Position numbers and translations under genes: made by a program
Shown here: positions 61,411 to 64,000 of the stretch, one piece after another
How the letters are laid out: every line of letters starts with the position of its first letter
Position numbering within the stretch: the first letter of the stretch is position 1
DNA from: Nitrosospira lacus
Lineage (GTDB): Bacteria; Pseudomonadota; Gammaproteobacteria; Burkholderiales; Nitrosomonadaceae
DNA: 64,000 nucleotides
Direction of reading: 5' to 3'
Assembly (NCBI RefSeq): GCF_000355765.4
Contig: NZ_CP021106.3
Location: 901,137-965,136, forward strand
Notes under the pieces: generated by a model
Told to the model about the DNA's origin: nothing
The model's input: the letters and a program-made list of their open reading frames with translations, nothing else
The model's database searches: none

Positions 61411-62817
61411 TTACTGAGTGACTCCAGGTGAGGTTACTTTTTGCGCCAGAGCGTCATCTTGCTGCGGTGTTGAATTCCCGGCCGCCGTTTCCGCCAAGAG
61501 TAGCGACAGCGGCACATTCATTTTCTCGTCTATGCCGGTTGAGATGCTATCGAGCAGTGGTTCCAGCGTTGCTTCACCCGCCACCGCGGCGCGCATTGCT
61601 TCGGGACGAAATACAAACAACCGGTAAATATCCGCAACCATGATTTTACTGGGATCAATTATTTGAACCCATCCACCCGTTTTTACCTGCCGAACCAGAT
61701 TGGCACGGGTCATCAGTTCGAATATCTGTTCCATTTCTTCAAAACTTAACATGAGTTGCTTGTGAAGGCTAGCATAGGTTTCGACCCTTCCGTTCCTGAG
61801 GGCCTCTCCCAGTGCTTGCAGTAAACGCAGTGCGTCGAGGAATTGCCTACCCTGCGCTGCCGGATCTCCCCGCCATTCAGCAAAATGCCAACTTGAGAGA
61901 GAAGCGGCAATCACCGCACCCAGTAATACCATCAGCCAGGAAAGGTAAACCCACAACAAAAAAATCGGGACAGTGGCGAACGCGCCATAGACGGCCTGAT
62001 ACGTGGGAAAGTGAGTAATGTAAAATGCGAACCCTTGTTTCATTACCTCGAATCCCACTGCCGCGGCTACGCCTCCTGCGATCGCATGACGCCATGCGAC
62101 TTGGCGATTAGGCACGATAAGATAGGGGATCGAAAAGGCGATGCTCGTCAAGAACAGTGGTGCCAGTTGCAAAAGAGCAACTTTGATGCCGGGAATATCC
62201 TCGGTTAGACCCATGGATATTCTTATTAGCCAGGAAGTCAGCGACAGGCTCGCGCCAATCAATAGCGGTCCGATGGTCAGCGTGGCCCAGTAAATCAGCA
62301 GGCGATGGAGGAATGGACGCAATCGGGTTACTCGCCAAATAGCATTCAGTGCTTTATCGATAGTCAGCATGAGAGCAAGCGCTGTCACACCCAAAAAAGC
62401 CGTGCCGATGGCGGTAAGTTGTACCGCATTATCGGCGAACTGCTGCATGTATACCGCGATGACCCTGTTCGCCGCTTCGGGTACCATGGTGGTGAGAATG
62501 AATATTTTTATTTGGGTGGAGTATTCGGCAAACGCTGGAAACGCGGCCACCACGGATAATCCGATGGCGATCAGTGGCACCAGGGAAAGCAGCGTCGTGA
62601 AGGTGAGACTGGCCGCGACTTGGGTACAGTTATGCTGAACAAAGCGGACTAGGACATAATGTGCGAAATCCGGAAACTGGGAGGATTTCATGAGCCGCAG
62701 TGCCGCCTGGCAGAATTGAGGGAAGAGTCCAATGCGTATCCCATGGATCGAAGCAAACCAGCCGACCTTTCTATTTGTTCCACTATGGGTATGTTCCGCC
62801 CCGCTTCCCTTGGTCAC
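61411..62817 (-). CDS. YihY/BrkB-family inner-membrane protein
   Basis: This 468-aa protein has the six-helix YihY domain ([53 protein letters not shown]). A cytoplasmic C-terminal part (residues 315-465) looks like a winged helix. The family was once called ribonuclease BN, which was an error; the true function is unknown. The GTG at 62817 overlaps the leuA stop (GTGA); an ATG at 62691 is a possible alternative start. Confidence 0.88.
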   Translation of the reverse strand: MTKGSGAEHTHSGTNRKVGWFASIHGIRIGLFPQFCQAALRLMKSSQFPDFAHYVLVRFVQHNCTQVAASLTFTTLLSLVPLIAIGLSVVAAFPAFAEYSTQIKIFILTTMVPEAANRVIAVYMQQFADNAVQLTAIGTAFLGVTALALMLTIDKALNAIWRVTRLRPFLHRLLIYWATLTIGPLLIGASLSLTSWLIRISMGLTEDIPGIKVALLQLAPLFLTSIAFSIPYLIVPNRQVAWRHAIAGGVAAAVGFEVMKQGFAFYITHFPTYQAVYGAFATVPIFLLWVYLSWLMVLLGAVIAASLSSWHFAEWRGDPAAQGRQFLDALRLLQALGEALRNGRVETYASLHKQLMLSFEEMEQIFELMTRANLVRQVKTGGWVQIIDPSKIMVADIYRLFVFRPEAMRAAVAGEATLEPLLDSISTGIDEKMNVPLSLLLAETAAGNSTPQQDDALAQKVTSPGVTQ

Positions 62818-64000
62818 ACCTGCGGGTGAGCCCGTTCCAGCTTACTATGCAGCTTGTTGAGCGCACTGAGGTAAGCTTTGGCAGAAGCCACTACGATGTC
62901 GGTATCCGCGCCGTTGCCGTTGACGATGCGCCCCGATTTTTGCAATCGTACCGTCACTTCACCTTGGGAATCGGTACCGCTGGTGATGGCGTTAACCGAG
63001 AACAGTTGCAAGTCGGCGCCACTGGCCAGGATTTTCTCGATTGCGCGAAAAGTAGCGTCTACCGGCCCGCTGCCATCCGACTGCGCGCGCGATTCCTTGC
63101 CATCTTCGGCAATCACTATACTGGCATACGGTGTTTCGCCCGTTTCGCTATGCGCAATCAGCGATAAAAGCTTGTAGTGTTCATGTAAGGTGACGGCATC
63201 TTCCGAAACCAGGGCGTGCAGGTCTTCATCAAAGATATCATGCTTCTTGTCGGCCAATTCCTTGAAACGCATGAATGTGGCATTAAGCACTTCTTCCGAT
63301 TCCAGTTCGATACCGAGTTCCGCTAAACGGCTGCGAAAGGCATTTCGCCCCGAATGTTTGCCCAGCAGTAATTTATTTGCACCCCAGCCGACATCCTCGG
63401 CGCGCATGATTTCGTATGTTTCACGATGCTTTAGCACGCCATCCTGATGTATGCCGGATTCATGGGCGAACGCATTTGCACCGACTATAGCCTTGTTCGG
63501 CTGTACCGGAAAGCCGGTAATGCCTGATACCAGCTTGCTTGCCGGTACGATATGAGTGGCGTCTATGCGTGTCTCGCATGGAAAGAAATCCTGACGCGTA
63601 CGTACCGCCATCACGATTTCCTCCAATGAGGCGTTGCCTGCGCGCTCGCCCAGCCCGTTTACGGTGCACTCCACTTGCCGGGCGCCATGCATTACCGCTG
63701 ACAATGAGTTAGCCACTGCCAGTCCAAGATCATTGTGGCAATGCACAGAGAACACCACCTTATCGGAATTGGGGATACGCTCGCGCAGTGTATGGATGAG
63801 CCCGCCAAATTGTTCCGGCATGGTATAGCCAACGGTATCGGGAATATTCAGGGTCTTTGCACCCGCATTGATGACGGCTTCCAGAATACGACAGAGGAAT
63901 GTAATGTCCGAGCGGCCCGCATCCTCAGGGGAGAATTCCACATCGTCCGTGTATTGACGAGCCCATTTCACGGCTTTCACCGCTTGTTCTATCACCTGGT
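62814..64000 (-). CDS. leuA: 2-isopropylmalate synthase, 5' partial
   Basis: LeuA condenses acetyl-CoA with 2-oxoisovalerate in leucine synthesis. About 395 C-terminal residues are visible. They include the catalytic-domain motifs [31 protein letters not shown] and GIHQDG, then the C-terminal regulatory domain. The start lies beyond the right edge, so the GTG near 63995 is internal. It leads the YihY-family and TlpA-like genes. Confidence 0.94.
   Translation of the reverse strand, partial: QVIEQAVKAVKWARQYTDDVEFSPEDAGRSDITFLCRILEAVINAGAKTLNIPDTVGYTMPEQFGGLIHTLRERIPNSDKVVFSVHCHNDLGLAVANSLSAVMHGARQVECTVNGLGERAGNASLEEIVMAVRTRQDFFPCETRIDATHIVPASKLVSGITGFPVQPNKAIVGANAFAHESGIHQDGVLKHRETYEIMRAEDVGWGANKLLLGKHSGRNAFRSRLAELGIELESEEVLNATFMRFKELADKKHDIFDEDLHALVSEDAVTLHEHYKLLSLIAHSETGETPYASIVIAEDGKESRAQSDGSGPVDATFRAIEKILASGADLQLFSVNAITSGTDSQGEVTVRLQKSGRIVNGNGADTDIVVASAKAYLSALNKLHSKLERAHPQV

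Overview
The window reads as chromosomal DNA of a betaproteobacterium, most likely an ammonia oxidiser of the Nitrosomonadaceae (Nitrosospira or Nitrosomonas type). This is an inference from gene order and protein resemblance. It rests on a tkt-gap-pgk-pyk-fba cluster as in chemolithoautotrophs, the def-fmt-rsmB-DUF4390-ntrYX and hfq-hflX-hflK-hflC-DUF2065-hisZ-purA orders typical of Betaproteobacteria, a di-haem cytochrome c peroxidase and several BBP2-type outer-membrane porins. No rRNA, tRNA, CRISPR array, prophage or intact insertion sequence was seen. The genes at both edges (CYTH/CHAD protein and leuA) are cut by the window.

Layout. 1-8.7 kb: 3' part of a CYTH/CHAD protein, a terminator, then the carbon-metabolism cluster tkt, gap, pgk, pyk, fba on the minus strand. 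8.9-16.2 kb: def, fmt, rsmB, DUF4390, ntrY, ntrX on the minus strand; the NtrX AAA+ domain is visibly degenerate. 16.6-20.5 kb: dprA and a topB-type topoisomerase on the plus strand.

20.5-30 kb is the most interesting stretch. A dedicated acyl carrier protein and ketosynthase (minus strand) face away from a plus-strand series: a YghO/bacterial ceramide synthase-like acyltransferase, a MobA-like nucleotidyltransferase, an LptF/LptG permease pair, a diacylglycerol/ceramide kinase-like enzyme and a Tam41-like CDP-lipid synthase. Together they look like a pathway that makes, phosphorylates, CDP-activates and exports a special envelope lipid, possibly ceramide-like. A -10 box and a foldable leader lie before the acyltransferase gene.

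30-36.2 kb: a tight five-gene minus-strand operon (KdsB-like CMP-sugar synthetase, HpcH/HpaI aldolase, 2-hydroxyacid dehydrogenase, NAD-dependent epimerase, HAD phosphatase) that could make an unusual CMP-activated ulosonic acid. Next to it are a GC-rich divergent glycosyltransferase-like gene and a frameshifted family-2 glycosyltransferase remnant. 36.2-43 kb: cyclic-nucleotide phosphodiesterase, corA, ppx, phoU, rpiA, ilvA. 43-49.1 kb: three paralogous porins interrupted by a lipoprotein and a divergent SufR-like regulator. 49.2-56.6 kb: a GNAT acetyltransferase and the hfq-to-purA block. 56.9-64 kb: cytochrome c peroxidase, rppH, proS, a TlpA-like thioredoxin, a YihY-family membrane protein and the 3' part of leuA.

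Many starts were moved inward from the longest possible frame, using Shine-Dalgarno position and the conserved N-termini of the families; each case is stated in the entry.
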